This document shows positions 35,332-44,074 of a stretch of 64,000 nt of DNA, one piece after another. Positions within the stretch are counted from its first letter, which is position 1. Each line of letters begins with the position of its first letter. Location of the stretch: NCBI GenBank assembly GCA_945907735.1, contig CAMDTL010000004.1, forward strand, positions 1 to 64,000, given 5' to 3'. This DNA is from Methylotenera oryzisoli. Its GTDB lineage: Bacteria; Pseudomonadota; Gammaproteobacteria; Burkholderiales; Methylophilaceae. The notes under the pieces were generated by a model. That model worked only from the letters and a program-made list of their open reading frames with translations. It did not search any database and was not told where the DNA came from. The position numbers and the translations under genes are program-made.

Positions 35332-35878
35332 TTAATAGCTGAAAAGCCATGCACAAATCATCCCACGTTTTCGCCTTATTTGACAAATGCTGCAATATGT
35401 CTTGCGGATGATACGTCACAATCAGCGGAATATTTTGGTAAACGTGGATTTTACTGCGTAATTGTTCGATTGATTCTGCACTATTTAAAAGCTGTTGCGC
35501 CGCAGTTTCGCCCATGGCAACAATCACGCTGGTCTCTGTCATATTTTCTAGCTGAATTTTATTTGTTTTTGAAATCGTTAAAGCAAGCAAAATATTTCTA
35601 AATAAGATGCCACTAGACTCAAGCATTCCAGTGCGAGCCTGCGAGGCAATATCCATACGGCCTGCAGGATAGGCAAAAATCCACTTTTTATCGTCAGAAA
35701 TGATTAATTCTAAACTAACGGCTTTAATCACAACTTCAGGCGGCGCAATGTTTACCGCTTTTTCAATGACTGATTCCGCCAGCTTTAATGGCGCGCGCAA
35801 TTGCCATACTGGCAACAGTTCTAGCTCGCGCAACACATCTTCGCGTGTCATTACATTAGCATCATCACGCGACATCAT
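35324..35878 (-). CDS. holD: DNA polymerase III psi subunit-like protein (HolD/UDG fold)
   Basis: A 184-residue protein directly downstream of rimI (TAATG overlap), the same order as holD-rimI neighbours in gammaproteobacteria. The N terminus (REDVLRELELLPVWQLRAP) parallels the HolD start that binds chi and SSB. The core 'NILLALTISKTNKIQLENM' aligns with the HolD 'RALTVSPDQVLQLTPEKI' segment, and the end (HPQDILQHLSNKAKTWDDLCMAFQL) with the HolD tail. The C-terminal half also resembles family 4 uracil-DNA glycosylases (VTYHP), but the glycosylase GEAPG motif is missing, so enzyme activity is unlikely. The assignment is from remembered alignment and context. Confidence 0.6.
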   Translation of the reverse strand: MMSRDDANVMTREDVLRELELLPVWQLRAPLKLAESVIEKAVNIAPPEVVIKAVSLELIISDDKKWIFAYPAGRMDIASQARTGMLESSGILFRNILLALTISKTNKIQLENMTETSVIVAMGETAAQQLLNSAESIEQLRSKIHVYQNIPLIVTYHPQDILQHLSNKAKTWDDLCMAFQLLNA

Positions 35879-36363
35879 TAAAGTGCCAGTCCCATTAAAA
35901 TCGCGTCTTCGCGACCAGTTTGAGTATGGCTTGCAGGATAATAACCACGCCGCACCGTCACCTCGCTAAAACCCAACTTTTCATACAGAGCAATTGCAGA
36001 AACATTACTGGGGCGCACTTCTAAAAACATATTGGTCGCCTGGTGATTTTTTGCGACTTTTAACATGTGCTCCAATAAATAACCCCCTAAGCCTTGTTTT
36101 TGGTGGAGCTTGGTGATGCTTAAGTTCAACAAATGCGCTTCGTCCATCGCCATCATCAGTAGCGCATAGCCAATGATTGCACCGCTTTGCCCCAGCAACT
36201 TATCTTCTAAAATCCAGGCGCTGTAGCCAGAATTCAACGAATCGCTAAAATTACCACGCGTCCACGGGTGCGAATAAATCGTCGGCTCGATTTGCATAAT
36301 ATCATCTAAATCGTTCAGTTGCATCGGCCGCAAGCTTAGCTTAGGTTTAAGTTGCGTGCTCAT
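35878..36363 (-). CDS. rimI: Ribosomal protein S18-alanine N-acetyltransferase
   Basis: A GNAT enzyme that acetylates the N-terminal Ala of ribosomal protein S18. It has 161 residues: 'LRPMQLNDLDDIMQIEPTIYSHPWTRGNF' at the start, the acetyl-CoA loop 'LHQKQGLGGYLLEHML' (Q-x-x-G-x-G/A), 'FLEVRPSNVSAIALYEKLGF' and 'RRGYY' are characteristic RimI motifs. It overlaps tsaB by four bases (ATGA) and the holD-like gene by one. Confidence 0.94.
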   Translation of the reverse strand: MSTQLKPKLSLRPMQLNDLDDIMQIEPTIYSHPWTRGNFSDSLNSGYSAWILEDKLLGQSGAIIGYALLMMAMDEAHLLNLSITKLHQKQGLGGYLLEHMLKVAKNHQATNMFLEVRPSNVSAIALYEKLGFSEVTVRRGYYPASHTQTGREDAILMGLAL

Positions 36364-37049
36364 AAACGTTGCCCAGCCTCGCGCTCAGACGATGTCAACG
36401 CCACGCGATTGCGAATGTAAATCGGCGCGGCTTCACTGGCGGGCTTGGCCTTGCCATCTGCAAAAATTGGTTGTGCAAACTGTAAAATGGCTTCGGCTGT
36501 TGGCGTAATTTCCGGCATGGTTTTCACCAAGTTTTCTGCATAAATTTTACTCAAAATTTCCCCATAAACCGCCCAGCCACCACCCACACCAACCGCTCTG
36601 CGGCCAAATACTGGCGCAGCTTCAGGCTTGCATACTTTCGTGGCACTTTGCTCAATCCATTCGCCATTTATCTTCTCAAAAACCGCGTGGTAAATCTCGC
36701 CCATGCGCGCATCCAAGCATGCAATCACGCTATCTTCACCGCTCGCCGCGGCCAGCGCCATGAGCGTATTCACACCAACCACGGGAATATTCGCGCCAAA
36801 ACCCAAGCCTTGTGCCACGCCACAAGCAATGCGTACACCCGTAAACGCCCCCGGACCAGCGCCAAACGCAATGCCGTCTAAATCATTCAACTTAATATTT
36901 GCCGAAGCCAACAAAGCCTGAATTCGTGGCAAAACCAGCTCCGATACTGCGTTTCCTGCTTGTTCAGAATGCGTAAAAGTACGCGTGTCCACTTGCAAAG
37001 CGAGCGACAAAAATTCGGTAGAAGTATCGAGTGCGAGTAGATTCATCAA
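36360..37049 (-). CDS. tsaB: tRNA threonylcarbamoyladenosine biosynthesis protein TsaB
   Basis: Scaffold subunit of the TsaBDE complex that makes t6A in ANN-decoding tRNAs. It has 229 residues: the ASKHA N terminus LALDTSTEFLSLAL, then 'FGAGPGAFTGVRIACGVAQGLGF', 'VIACLDARMGEIYHAVF' and the C-terminal 'AAPIYIRNRVALTSSER'. It heads tsaB-rimI-holD. A palindromic repeat of the GTCAT family lies directly upstream. Confidence 0.95.
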   Translation of the reverse strand: MMNLLALDTSTEFLSLALQVDTRTFTHSEQAGNAVSELVLPRIQALLASANIKLNDLDGIAFGAGPGAFTGVRIACGVAQGLGFGANIPVVGVNTLMALAAASGEDSVIACLDARMGEIYHAVFEKINGEWIEQSATKVCKPEAAPVFGRRAVGVGGGWAVYGEILSKIYAENLVKTMPEITPTAEAILQFAQPIFADGKAKPASEAAPIYIRNRVALTSSEREAGQRL

Positions 37050-37057
37050 TTATTCCT

Positions 37058-37129
37058 GTCATTCCGTACTTGACACGGCAGCCAGCAACCTTAATTAAGA
37101 CACTGGACACCGACGAAAGTTGGCATGAC
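37058..37129. repeat. Intergenic repeat unit of the GTCAT...ATGAC family
   Basis: The unit opens with GTCATTCCGTACTTGACACGG (21 bases of which CCGT/ACGG pair) and closes with CCGACGAAAGTTGGCATGAC (internal pair CCGAC/GTTGG). The outer ends GTCAT and ATGAC are inverted. It fills the space between arfB and tsaB. Confidence 0.6.
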
Positions 37130-37185
37130 TGCGGTTTTAGTAGTTTTTTGCGAAACAAGTTTGCAACGCAATTATGTTACAGTCC

Positions 37186-37590
37186 TTATTCAGTTATTTT
37201 ACCGCGCAATTGCTTCACTTGCCCACGGATTGTTTTACCTTCCAACCGCCGCTGCTTAGAGCCATAACTTGGCCGCGTGACATAACGCGTGGGTTTGACT
37301 TGGTTTGCCGCATTGATAATCTCATGTAGCCTTTGAATGGCATCTTTTTTATTCGCCTCTTGCGTGCGATATTGCTGGGCTTTGAGTATTAGTACACCTT
37401 CATCCGTAATACGATTATCTTTACTATGGATGAGTCGCGCTTTCAACCAGTCGCTTAAGCTAGAAGCGGTTATGTCAAAACGCAAATGAATGGCAGAAGA
37501 TACTTTATTCACATTCTGCCCACCCGCCCCTTGCGCGCGGATAGCGGTGAGTTCGTATTCGGTTTCAGGGATGATTAAATAAAGTAGCAT
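37186..37590 (-). CDS. arfB: Alternative ribosome-rescue factor ArfB (GGQ peptidyl-tRNA hydrolase)
   Basis: Releases peptides from ribosomes stalled without a stop codon. The catalytic loop AIRAQGAGGQNVNKVSSAIHL contains GGQ. The C-terminal tail is basic (PSYGSKQRRLEGKTIRGQVKQLRGK), as needed to enter the empty mRNA channel. I choose the ATG at 37590, giving 134 residues; a start at 37620 adds ten residues and cannot be excluded. It lacks release-factor codon-recognition domains, separating it from PrfA/PrfB. Confidence 0.9.
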   Translation of the reverse strand: MLLYLIIPETEYELTAIRAQGAGGQNVNKVSSAIHLRFDITASSLSDWLKARLIHSKDNRITDEGVLILKAQQYRTQEANKKDAIQRLHEIINAANQVKPTRYVTRPSYGSKQRRLEGKTIRGQVKQLRGKITE

Positions 37591-37668
37591 TTTGCCAGTA
37601 AATCTATTTGCATTTAGCATATCTTTTGCTGAGTACTTGTTTTATTGGCTTCTGTAAAAGTGATTGAT

Positions 37669-39603
37669 TTACTTAATCTCAAAGAACGCTTCCACATCCA
37701 CCAATTCTTTAGTGCGCTTAAACGGTGGCAGGCTCTGCCAAATGCGTTTGCCATAAGGTTTGGTGATTAAGCGTGGGTCACAAATCACTAACACACCTCT
37801 ATCGGTTTCATCGCGTATCAGCCGCCCGGCGCCTTGTTTGAGCGTGATTACCGAGTACGGCAATTGGTATTCCATGAACGCGTTCTTGCCCTCTGCATTC
37901 ATTTTATCGATACGCGCAGATAGCACTGGGTCATCGGGCGGGGCGAATGGCAATTTATCTATAATGACGACTGATAGTGCCTCGCCACGCACATCCACGC
38001 CTTCCCAAAAGCTCTGGCTGCCGACAAGCACGGCGTTGCCATGCGCGCGAAAGCGTTCTAATAATTCCGTACGCGTACTTTCACCTTGTAACAACAGGGG
38101 GTATTCCATGCCATTTTCACTAAACACCTCTTTTAATAAAGCGTGTACTTCGCGCATGGCACGCAAACTGGTACACAACACAAAAGCGCGGCCTTTACTG
38201 GCTTGAATGACAGGCAAACTCACTGCTGCAACAGCGGCAGCATAAGCAGATGAATTAGGATCTGGCATACCAGTAGGCGCATAGAGTAAGGCTTGCAGGC
38301 CATAGTCAAACGGACTTTCCCAATATCCAGTTTTAGCATCATGCAGACCCATTTGCGCAATATAGTGGCTGAAATCACTTTTTACCGCCAATGTAGCCGA
38401 GGTGAAGATCCAAGCGCGCGGTTGCGCGTTAAGTTGTTTACTAAAGCCATCGGCCACACTCAGCGGCGTGGCGTGTAGCTGCACCGATTGCGTAAACACC
38501 TCGACCCAACGCACTAAATTGGCGCTCTCGGCCTTAAGCCAACGTGATAATTGCAGCTTAAGCTCTTCACCGCGTTGCCAACATTTTTCTAACACCGGGT
38601 CGCGCGCCGCTTGGCTTTCCAGCGCTTTTGTCAAGTCTTTCAACATGGTTTGCATATTGCTAAAAGCGACTTCAAAACCTTTTAACGCTAACGCCTTATT
38701 CACAGGCAAGCGCGAGCCTTCGTAAGCAAACACCAGTCGAAAATCTTTACAGGCTTTTTCCAACTTAGGAATTGCCTCGCCCAAAGCCACACAATCTTTC
38801 GCCAAACTTAAGTGGGCAATGGTACTGTCGCGGCAAAGTTCAACTAATTGACTGGTTGAAATATCCTCGCCAAAAAATAAACCTGCCACTTCGGGCAATT
38901 GATGCGCTTCGTCAAAAATCACCGTGTTGGCACTTGGTAACAGCTCAGCCACCCCTTCGTCACGCAGCATCACATCGGCAAAAAACAGGTGGTGATTCAC
39001 CACCACGACATCGGCTGCCAGCGCCTTTTTACGCGCCTCCATCACAAAACATTCTTTATAGTAATTGCAATCTTGCCCTAAGCAATTATCGCGCGTGCTG
39101 GTCACATTAAGCCAAATCGTAGCGTTTTCTGGCACCTCGGTGAGTTCTGATTTATCGCCAGTTTTAGAGTTTTTGGCAAAGTGTTTAATTAAATGTACGT
39201 ACTTTGCATCTTCGCGGCTAGCAAAACGGCCGCTATTGGCAGCAGCTTCTAAATGATGATGACACACATAGTTGGCGCGGCCTTTCAGCATCGCCACGGT
39301 GACAGGCACTTTGAGCGCGTCTCTTACATTTGGCAGATCGCGGCTAAATAATTGGTCTTGCAGGTTTTTTGTACCCGTCGAAATAATGACTTTGCCACCA
39401 GAAAGCAGCGCGGGCACAAGGTAGGCAAACGTTTTGCCTGTACCAGTGCCAGCCTCGGCCACCAACTGTTTGCCGTCTTTAATAGCAGCTTCTATCGCTA
39501 GCGCCATTTCCAACTGTTGTGTGCGTTCACTAAAGCCTTCAATTGCCTCGGCCAGCGCGCCGTTTTGTTTAAATATATTGGTTAAAACCGAGTTTTCTGA
39601 CAT
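37669..39603 (-). CDS. DinG/YoaA-family ATP-dependent DNA helicase
   Basis: A 644-residue XPD-like superfamily 2 helicase. Visible: a Q-motif region (FSERTQQLEMA), Walker A AEAGTGTGKTFAYLVPAL, an Fe-S cluster cysteine set in 'YVCHHHLEAA', 'CLGQDCNYYKECFV', the DEAH box (VIFDEAHQLPEVAG), and helicase motifs V-VI 'VLVGSQSFWEGVDV' and 'LKQGAGRLIRD'. The Fe-S cysteines and length favour the YoaA branch, which in E. coli partners the polymerase chi subunit; a psi-like gene lies 2 kb downstream. Acts in repair of stalled replication. Confidence 0.93.
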   Translation of the reverse strand: MSENSVLTNIFKQNGALAEAIEGFSERTQQLEMALAIEAAIKDGKQLVAEAGTGTGKTFAYLVPALLSGGKVIISTGTKNLQDQLFSRDLPNVRDALKVPVTVAMLKGRANYVCHHHLEAAANSGRFASREDAKYVHLIKHFAKNSKTGDKSELTEVPENATIWLNVTSTRDNCLGQDCNYYKECFVMEARKKALAADVVVVNHHLFFADVMLRDEGVAELLPSANTVIFDEAHQLPEVAGLFFGEDISTSQLVELCRDSTIAHLSLAKDCVALGEAIPKLEKACKDFRLVFAYEGSRLPVNKALALKGFEVAFSNMQTMLKDLTKALESQAARDPVLEKCWQRGEELKLQLSRWLKAESANLVRWVEVFTQSVQLHATPLSVADGFSKQLNAQPRAWIFTSATLAVKSDFSHYIAQMGLHDAKTGYWESPFDYGLQALLYAPTGMPDPNSSAYAAAVAAVSLPVIQASKGRAFVLCTSLRAMREVHALLKEVFSENGMEYPLLLQGESTRTELLERFRAHGNAVLVGSQSFWEGVDVRGEALSVVIIDKLPFAPPDDPVLSARIDKMNAEGKNAFMEYQLPYSVITLKQGAGRLIRDETDRGVLVICDPRLITKPYGKRIWQSLPPFKRTKELVDVEAFFEIK

Positions 39604-39723
39604 GGTCTAAATTATCCCATGAATAGGGCTTTTGATTCTAAAGCACGCATAAAAAGTATGCGTTATAAGTTGTTAGCCTAACGTTGCAGTTAAAATGTAA
39701 CCTTGTCATTACTTGTGGGGGGG

Positions 39724-39804
39724 ATGCTGGATTTAGCTTTAATTATTCAGTTGATTAGCAGTGCTGTTGGTGGCAACGTGTCTGCTAGTGGCGTTCTTAG
39801 CTAA
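39724..39804 (+). pseudogene. Remnant of a small glycine-rich membrane protein
   Basis: An ATG behind a purine-rich stretch (GTGGGGGGG) opens MLDLALIIQLISSAVGGNV, which resembles the N terminus of a common small membrane protein of the type 'QLISGAVGGNVAG'. It then runs to a stop after 26 codons without the expected second Gly-rich helix. The surrounding 320 bases (39604-39923) otherwise show no gene. Possibly a decayed fragment; low certainty. Confidence 0.3.
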
Positions 39805-39923
39805 TGTCGACATGACTAAAAGGCAATGGCCAAACAATAATCTCAGCACTTCAAACCCACTTTGATTCATTTAGAGTAAGTTTTTCAACTGCTATTTCTG
39901 CTTTTTAAAGTAAAATTCTCAGC

Positions 39924-40475
39924 ATGAAACTTCTTGCGACCTTATTAATGTTAAGCCTTAGCCTTTGTGTGCCAGCAATGGCAGATGAGATGCGGAGTGA
40001 AAATGCAGAAGGCGTAGTGCTTTATAGCGCGGATGATCCAGAACAAACAGCAGCCACAGGCTGGCAAGCCAAAACGCAAGAGGTAATTATTAATGCGCTT
40101 AGCCTGACTGGTGTTAAATATAAATTTGGCGGCAATAGTCCAGAAACTGGCTTTGATTGCAGTGGCTTTGTGCGTTATGTGTTTCACAATGCCGCCAATT
40201 TAACGCTGCCACCCACCGCACGCGCGATTAGTCAACTGGGCGATACCGTTAAACAAGATGAATTGCAACCAGGTGATTTAGTTTTTTTTAATACACTAAA
40301 AAGTGCATTTTCGCATGTGGGAATTTACATTGGTGACAATAAATTTATCCATGCGCCTCGCAACGGCTCCAGTGTACGTGTCGAAAACATGCAACAACGT
40401 TACTGGTCCAGCCGTTTTAATGGTGCGCAGCGACTAGATAAAAATTTGGGAAAAACAGCAGCAAAAAATCAATAA
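39924..40475 (+). CDS. NlpC/P60 family endopeptidase (C40), exported
   Basis: A 183-residue cell-wall hydrolase. It has a signal peptide (to about residue 20, cleavage after PAMA) and an NlpC/P60 domain from about residue 50. The catalytic Cys is in GFDCSGFVRYVF, the catalytic His in 'SHVGIYIGDNKFIHAPRNG', and the third polar residue is probably the His in FIHAP. The preceding 'LSLTGVKYKFGGNSPETG' is the usual P60 lead-in. It probably cleaves the gamma-D-Glu-diaminopimelate bond of peptidoglycan peptides. Monocistronic. Confidence 0.92.
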   Translation: MKLLATLLMLSLSLCVPAMADEMRSENAEGVVLYSADDPEQTAATGWQAKTQEVIINALSLTGVKYKFGGNSPETGFDCSGFVRYVFHNAANLTLPPTARAISQLGDTVKQDELQPGDLVFFNTLKSAFSHVGIYIGDNKFIHAPRNGSSVRVENMQQRYWSSRFNGAQRLDKNLGKTAAKNQ

Positions 40476-40553
40476 AAACCATCCATTCAACCTGATAAAA
40501 CAATGCCATGCAGACCAATATCCATGCGGGTCACAGGGCATTATATTGAATCG

Positions 40554-41015
40554 CTACTCGTGAAACTTGGCAATTTCACCTGGTTTACGTAACATTTTAT
40601 CCACCTCGCCTAAATGTAACTCTTCTTGGTAAATCATCTCACGCGCGTATTCTTCTAGCATAACAGAATCGCCTTCTACCAATTTCAACAAGGCTTTGTA
40701 AGCATTTAGCGAAACCGTTTCATGCGCCAAAGATTCGCGCAAAATATCGCCAATGTCGTGATTATGCGTTTCTAATAATGGGCCAATAGAAAGTGAAGGA
40801 TGTCCGCCCAAATGTGTAATCAGCTCACCCGCTTTATCGGCATGCGTCAGCGATTCTGCGGCTTGTCCGCGCAACCATGAAACAATCGGAATACGGTTAT
40901 AGCCAAACACCATCAGCGAATAATGCGTATAACGCACCACACCCGCCAACTCAAGCTCTAATATTAAATTTAAGGCTTTGGTAACTGGGGTGGTATTGCC
41001 GTGATCTGTTGCCAT
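40554..41015 (-). CDS. Ferritin-like/bacterioferritin-type protein
   Basis: A 153-residue four-helix protein with di-iron ligand motifs: Glu in helix 1 (LILELELAGVVRYTHY), 'AAESLTHADKAGELI' with the E-x-x-H pair in helix 2, Glu in 'ILRESLAHETVSLNAY' and the E-x-x-H of 'YQEELHLGEVDKML' in helix 4. It resembles bacterioferritin, but the heme-binding Met of Bfr cannot be assigned with certainty. Probably iron storage or detoxification. Monocistronic on the minus strand. Confidence 0.85.
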   Translation of the reverse strand: MATDHGNTTPVTKALNLILELELAGVVRYTHYSLMVFGYNRIPIVSWLRGQAAESLTHADKAGELITHLGGHPSLSIGPLLETHNHDIGDILRESLAHETVSLNAYKALLKLVEGDSVMLEEYAREMIYQEELHLGEVDKMLRKPGEIAKFHE

Positions 41016-41125
41016 TTTATGCTCCTTGTTTACAATAAGAAGCGCAGTCTATCGCAAATAAAAAACCTTTGCAGAATTGCAAATAATTCGCATTGTCAAT
41101 CGCACTTACAAATTGCATCCAGCCA

Positions 41126-41401
41126 TTATTTATCGCTATGTCCCAAATCCATTGCTGGGTCTATCACGTCGCGGATTAGCTGCTTGAGTTCTTTCGATTC
41201 TGGAAAACGCCCTGTCTGCTTACGCGAAAATATCACCGCGTCATTCAGTCGCACCTCAAACACGCCGCCCGTGCCTGGCAACAAACTCACAGCGCTTAAA
41301 TCTGCCTCAAACGTGGTTAATAGCTCTTGCGCCAACCACGCCGCGCGTAATAACCATCTACATTGCGTGCAATATTCAATATCAACTTGATGCTTAAGCA
41401 T
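41126..41401 (-). CDS. SelT/SelW/SelH (Rdx) family thioredoxin-like protein
   Basis: A 91-residue protein starting at the ATG at 41401, directly after a TTGGAG ribosome binding site. It has the Rdx fold signature: CxxC in VDIEYCTQCRWLLRAAW near the N terminus, then 'GTGGVFEVRLNDAVIFSRKQTGRFPESKELKQLIRD', the most conserved part of the family. The redox partner is unknown; eukaryotic members carry selenocysteine where this has Cys. Monocistronic. Confidence 0.9.
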   Translation of the reverse strand: MLKHQVDIEYCTQCRWLLRAAWLAQELLTTFEADLSAVSLLPGTGGVFEVRLNDAVIFSRKQTGRFPESKELKQLIRDVIDPAMDLGHSDK

Positions 41402-41576
41402 ATTTTTCTCCAATGTTGGTTAATGTTTAGCTTTTATCGTTTTCAGCCTTTTCACTATTCAAGCGCCTTGAAATAGCGCAAAATGAACCTATTATCTTAT
41501 CGTAAGCTCTTAACGTTAGTCATGCGTTAAGCATAGTAATATTAATATTAATTATAATTTAAGTTAAAGGGTGTGC

Positions 41577-43010
41577 ATGCGTTCTACTTTTGAAAAATTT
41601 GGCTTAATTGGGTCTGGCGTGTTAATTGGTGTGTTGATTAGCCTCAACTTTTCGGCTTTGGCCGAAAAAGTCGCGATGCCGCAATTGCCGATTGATGATT
41701 TGCGCGTGTTTGCCGAGGTATTTGGCAAGGTTAAAAGCGATTATGTCGAACCAGTTGAAGATAAAAAACTCATCAATGAAGCCTTAACTGGCATGCTGAC
41801 TGGGCTAGATCCGCATTCCACCTTCATGGATGCCGATACTTACAAAGATTTACAAGCGGGTACGCAAGGCGAATTTGGCGGCCTAGGTATAGAAGTCACC
41901 ATGGAAGAAGGCCTAGTAAAAGTGGTGACGCCAATTGAAGATAGTCCCGCCTATAGGGCTGGTTTAAAAACGGGCGACTTGATTGTGAAGCTGGACGACA
42001 TGCAAGTGCGCGGCCTAACGCTAAATGACGCGGTGAAAAAAATGCGCGGCAATCCTGACACCAAAATCATCCTCACCGTATTGCGCAAGAGCGAAGCAAA
42101 ACCACTTACCTTTAATTTAACACGCGCGATTATTAAAACGCAAAGCGTTAAAAATAAATACATTGAGCCGGGCTACGGCTACGTGCGTATTACGCAGTTT
42201 CAAGAACACACTGGCGAAGATCTCGCCAAAGCCTTAAGTACGCTACAGGCGCAAAATAAAGGCCCATTTAAAGGCTTTATTTTAGATTTGCGCAACAACC
42301 CAGGTGGCTTGCTAAATGCGGCTGTTGGCGTATCAGCTGCATTTCTGCCCAAAGATGATTTGGTGGTTTACACTGAAGGCCGCGTCACTGATTCTAAAAT
42401 GCGCCTTAGCGCTACGCCATTTGATTACGCGCGTCGCGGCAAAGGCGATTACCTTAAAAACATACCTACCGATTACAAAAAAACGCCGATGGTAGTATTG
42501 GTCAATGCGGGCTCAGCTTCGGCCTCTGAAATTGTGGCTGGTGCGTTACAAGACCACAAACGTGCGACCATTTTAGGCGTTCAAAGCTTTGGCAAAGGCT
42601 CTGTGCAAACCATTCTACCGATGAACAACGGCAGCGCGATTAAGCTGACCACTGCACGCTATTTCACGCCAAATGGCCGCTCAATTCAAGCTAAAGGCAT
42701 TGTGCCAGATATTATTGTGGAAGATGGCTCTGATCAGTCTAACAATCTACACGAAGCTGATTTAGCCAAGCATTTATCTAACCCAAAAGATGCAGATGCG
42801 CCAGCTGAAACAAAAGATGCCGCTAAAGAAGCGGCAGCCAAAGCGAAATTGAGTGAGAAAAGATTTGCTGAGCCACAAGGCCCAATTGAGCCAACCAGTA
42901 AAGATGATATTCAGTTTATGCAAGCCATGAATGTGTTAAAAGGTTTGCCAGTGCAAAAAACACCTGAATTAAAAGCTACTGAAGCCAAGCCTGCAGAAGT
43001 TAGAAAGTAA
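41577..43010 (+). CDS. ctpA: Carboxyl-terminal processing protease (S41) CtpA
   Basis: Periplasmic serine protease that trims C termini and regulates envelope proteins. 477 residues from the ATG at 41577 (an upstream GTG at 41571 would add two codons). Order: N-terminal signal/anchor (about 8-27), S41 N-terminal region, a PDZ domain (about 85-170, 'GGLGIEVTMEEGLVKVVTPIEDSPAYRAGLKTGDLI'), the catalytic domain with Ser in 'NAGSASASEIVAGALQD' and Lys in 'GVQSFGKGSVQTI', and an Ala/Lys-rich tail (about 400-477). The start is 160 bases after a divergent gene. Confidence 0.96.
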   Translation: MRSTFEKFGLIGSGVLIGVLISLNFSALAEKVAMPQLPIDDLRVFAEVFGKVKSDYVEPVEDKKLINEALTGMLTGLDPHSTFMDADTYKDLQAGTQGEFGGLGIEVTMEEGLVKVVTPIEDSPAYRAGLKTGDLIVKLDDMQVRGLTLNDAVKKMRGNPDTKIILTVLRKSEAKPLTFNLTRAIIKTQSVKNKYIEPGYGYVRITQFQEHTGEDLAKALSTLQAQNKGPFKGFILDLRNNPGGLLNAAVGVSAAFLPKDDLVVYTEGRVTDSKMRLSATPFDYARRGKGDYLKNIPTDYKKTPMVVLVNAGSASASEIVAGALQDHKRATILGVQSFGKGSVQTILPMNNGSAIKLTTARYFTPNGRSIQAKGIVPDIIVEDGSDQSNNLHEADLAKHLSNPKDADAPAETKDAAKEAAAKAKLSEKRFAEPQGPIEPTSKDDIQFMQAMNVLKGLPVQKTPELKATEAKPAEVRK

Positions 43011-43032
43011 TTAAATTTTGATGAAACCAGCC

Positions 43033-43065
43033 CTGCTTATTAACCCTAAGCAGAGCTTAGTTTTA
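43033..43065 (+). terminator. Terminator after ctpA
   Basis: CTGCTTA (43033-43039) and TAAGCAG (43047-43053) form a 7-bp stem with a TTAACCC loop, followed by a short T-rich stretch to 43065. Weak but well placed before coq7. Confidence 0.5.
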
Positions 43066-43114
43066 TCATCTGCATTAATTACAAATGATGTGCATTTTGG
43101 ATTAAACTGTTTTT

Positions 43115-43738
43115 ATGTTATCAGATAAATTAATTGCTACTTTTGATGCAGGTCTGCGCACCGTATTTGCTGGCGCGCATGCGGCTAGACCGCGCCCCGA
43201 CGCAAACTTAAATGAGCCCGTGCTAGATGATACTAGCAAAGACCACGCGGCCGCGCTGATGCGTATTAACCACGTAGGTGAAGTATGCGCACAAGCCCTA
43301 TACAGAGGCCAAGCACTCACTTCGCGCAACCCGCACATTGTCAGCGCGCTGCAACACGCTGCGGCAGAAGAAACCGACCATTTAGCTTGGTGCGAAACGC
43401 GCATGCACGAGCTTGGCGGGCGTAAGAGTTTTCTGAATCCACTTTGGTACGCAGGCAGTTTTACGCTAGGCGCCATTGCTGGTGCGCTGAGCGACAAATG
43501 GAATTTAGGCTTTTTGGCGGAAACTGAACATCAAGTTTCTAAGCATTTGCAAAATCATTTGAGCCAACTCGATGCGACCGACATTAAAACGCGTACAATT
43601 GTGCAACAGATGCAGCAAGATGAGGCGGCGCATGCCGCAGAGGCTAACCAACTAGGCGCAACTGAATTGCCTGCACCCATTAAAGCGGGCATGACGTTCG
43701 CCTCTAAAATAATGACGAAAACTGCGTACTATATTTAA
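43115..43738 (+). CDS. coq7: Demethoxyubiquinone hydroxylase Coq7/UbiF-type di-iron monooxygenase
   Basis: Hydroxylates 2-polyprenyl-3-methyl-6-methoxy-benzoquinone, the penultimate ubiquinone step. It has 207 residues. The di-iron ligands are seen in two ExxH repeats: '[18 protein letters not shown]' (first Glu), '[16 protein letters not shown]' (ExxH), '[12 protein letters not shown]' and '[13 protein letters not shown]' (second ExxH). The N-terminal [16 protein letters not shown] is typical of the proteobacterial Coq7. A DUF2322 gene follows by 18 bases. Confidence 0.96.
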   Translation: MLSDKLIATFDAGLRTVFAGAHAARPRPDANLNEPVLDDTSKDHAAALMRINHVGEVCAQALYRGQALTSRNPHIVSALQHAAAEETDHLAWCETRMHELGGRKSFLNPLWYAGSFTLGAIAGALSDKWNLGFLAETEHQVSKHLQNHLSQLDATDIKTRTIVQQMQQDEAAHAAEANQLGATELPAPIKAGMTFASKIMTKTAYYI

Positions 43739-43756
43739 GTTTAAGTTAAGGCAATC

Positions 43757-44074
43757 ATGCAAAAATTTAGTGATGTGTTGTTAACGCTAGATAGTGCCGA
43801 CGAGGTGCAACGCATAGAGCTGTATCACGAAAATGGCGAGCCTGCTGGTAGCATCGAAAACAAACCTGGCAGCCAAGGCTCGCTAAAAGTTTACAATCAC
43901 CTCTATAAAATGTATGGCAACATTACACTAGATGCCGCAGTTGAAGGCTTGGCGCTGTATGCTGAGCACACAGAAGATGCCGAAAACTGCCCAGGCAAAC
44001 ACCCTAATGTGGATAGATTAATCGATGTGCTAGAAAACGAAGAACCGCTTACCGTAAAAATAATTACGCATTAA
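43757..44074 (+). CDS. DUF2322 family protein
   Basis: A 105-residue soluble protein matching the DUF2322 pattern: 'QGSLKVYNHLYKMYGNITLDAAVEGLALYAEHTEDAENCPGKHPNVDRLI'. No catalytic motif is evident and the function is unknown. It follows coq7 at 18 bases and overlaps the convergent VOC gene by 11 bases at its 3' end. The gene is probably cotranscribed with coq7. Confidence 0.85.
   Translation: MQKFSDVLLTLDSADEVQRIELYHENGEPAGSIENKPGSQGSLKVYNHLYKMYGNITLDAAVEGLALYAEHTEDAENCPGKHPNVDRLIDVLENEEPLTVKIITH

Noticed and set aside
35034-35354. 106-codon minus-strand ORF
   Set aside because: It spans the small 43-residue ORF in another frame and the head of the decayed gene; parts are shadow and part is the pseudogene's signal-like segment.
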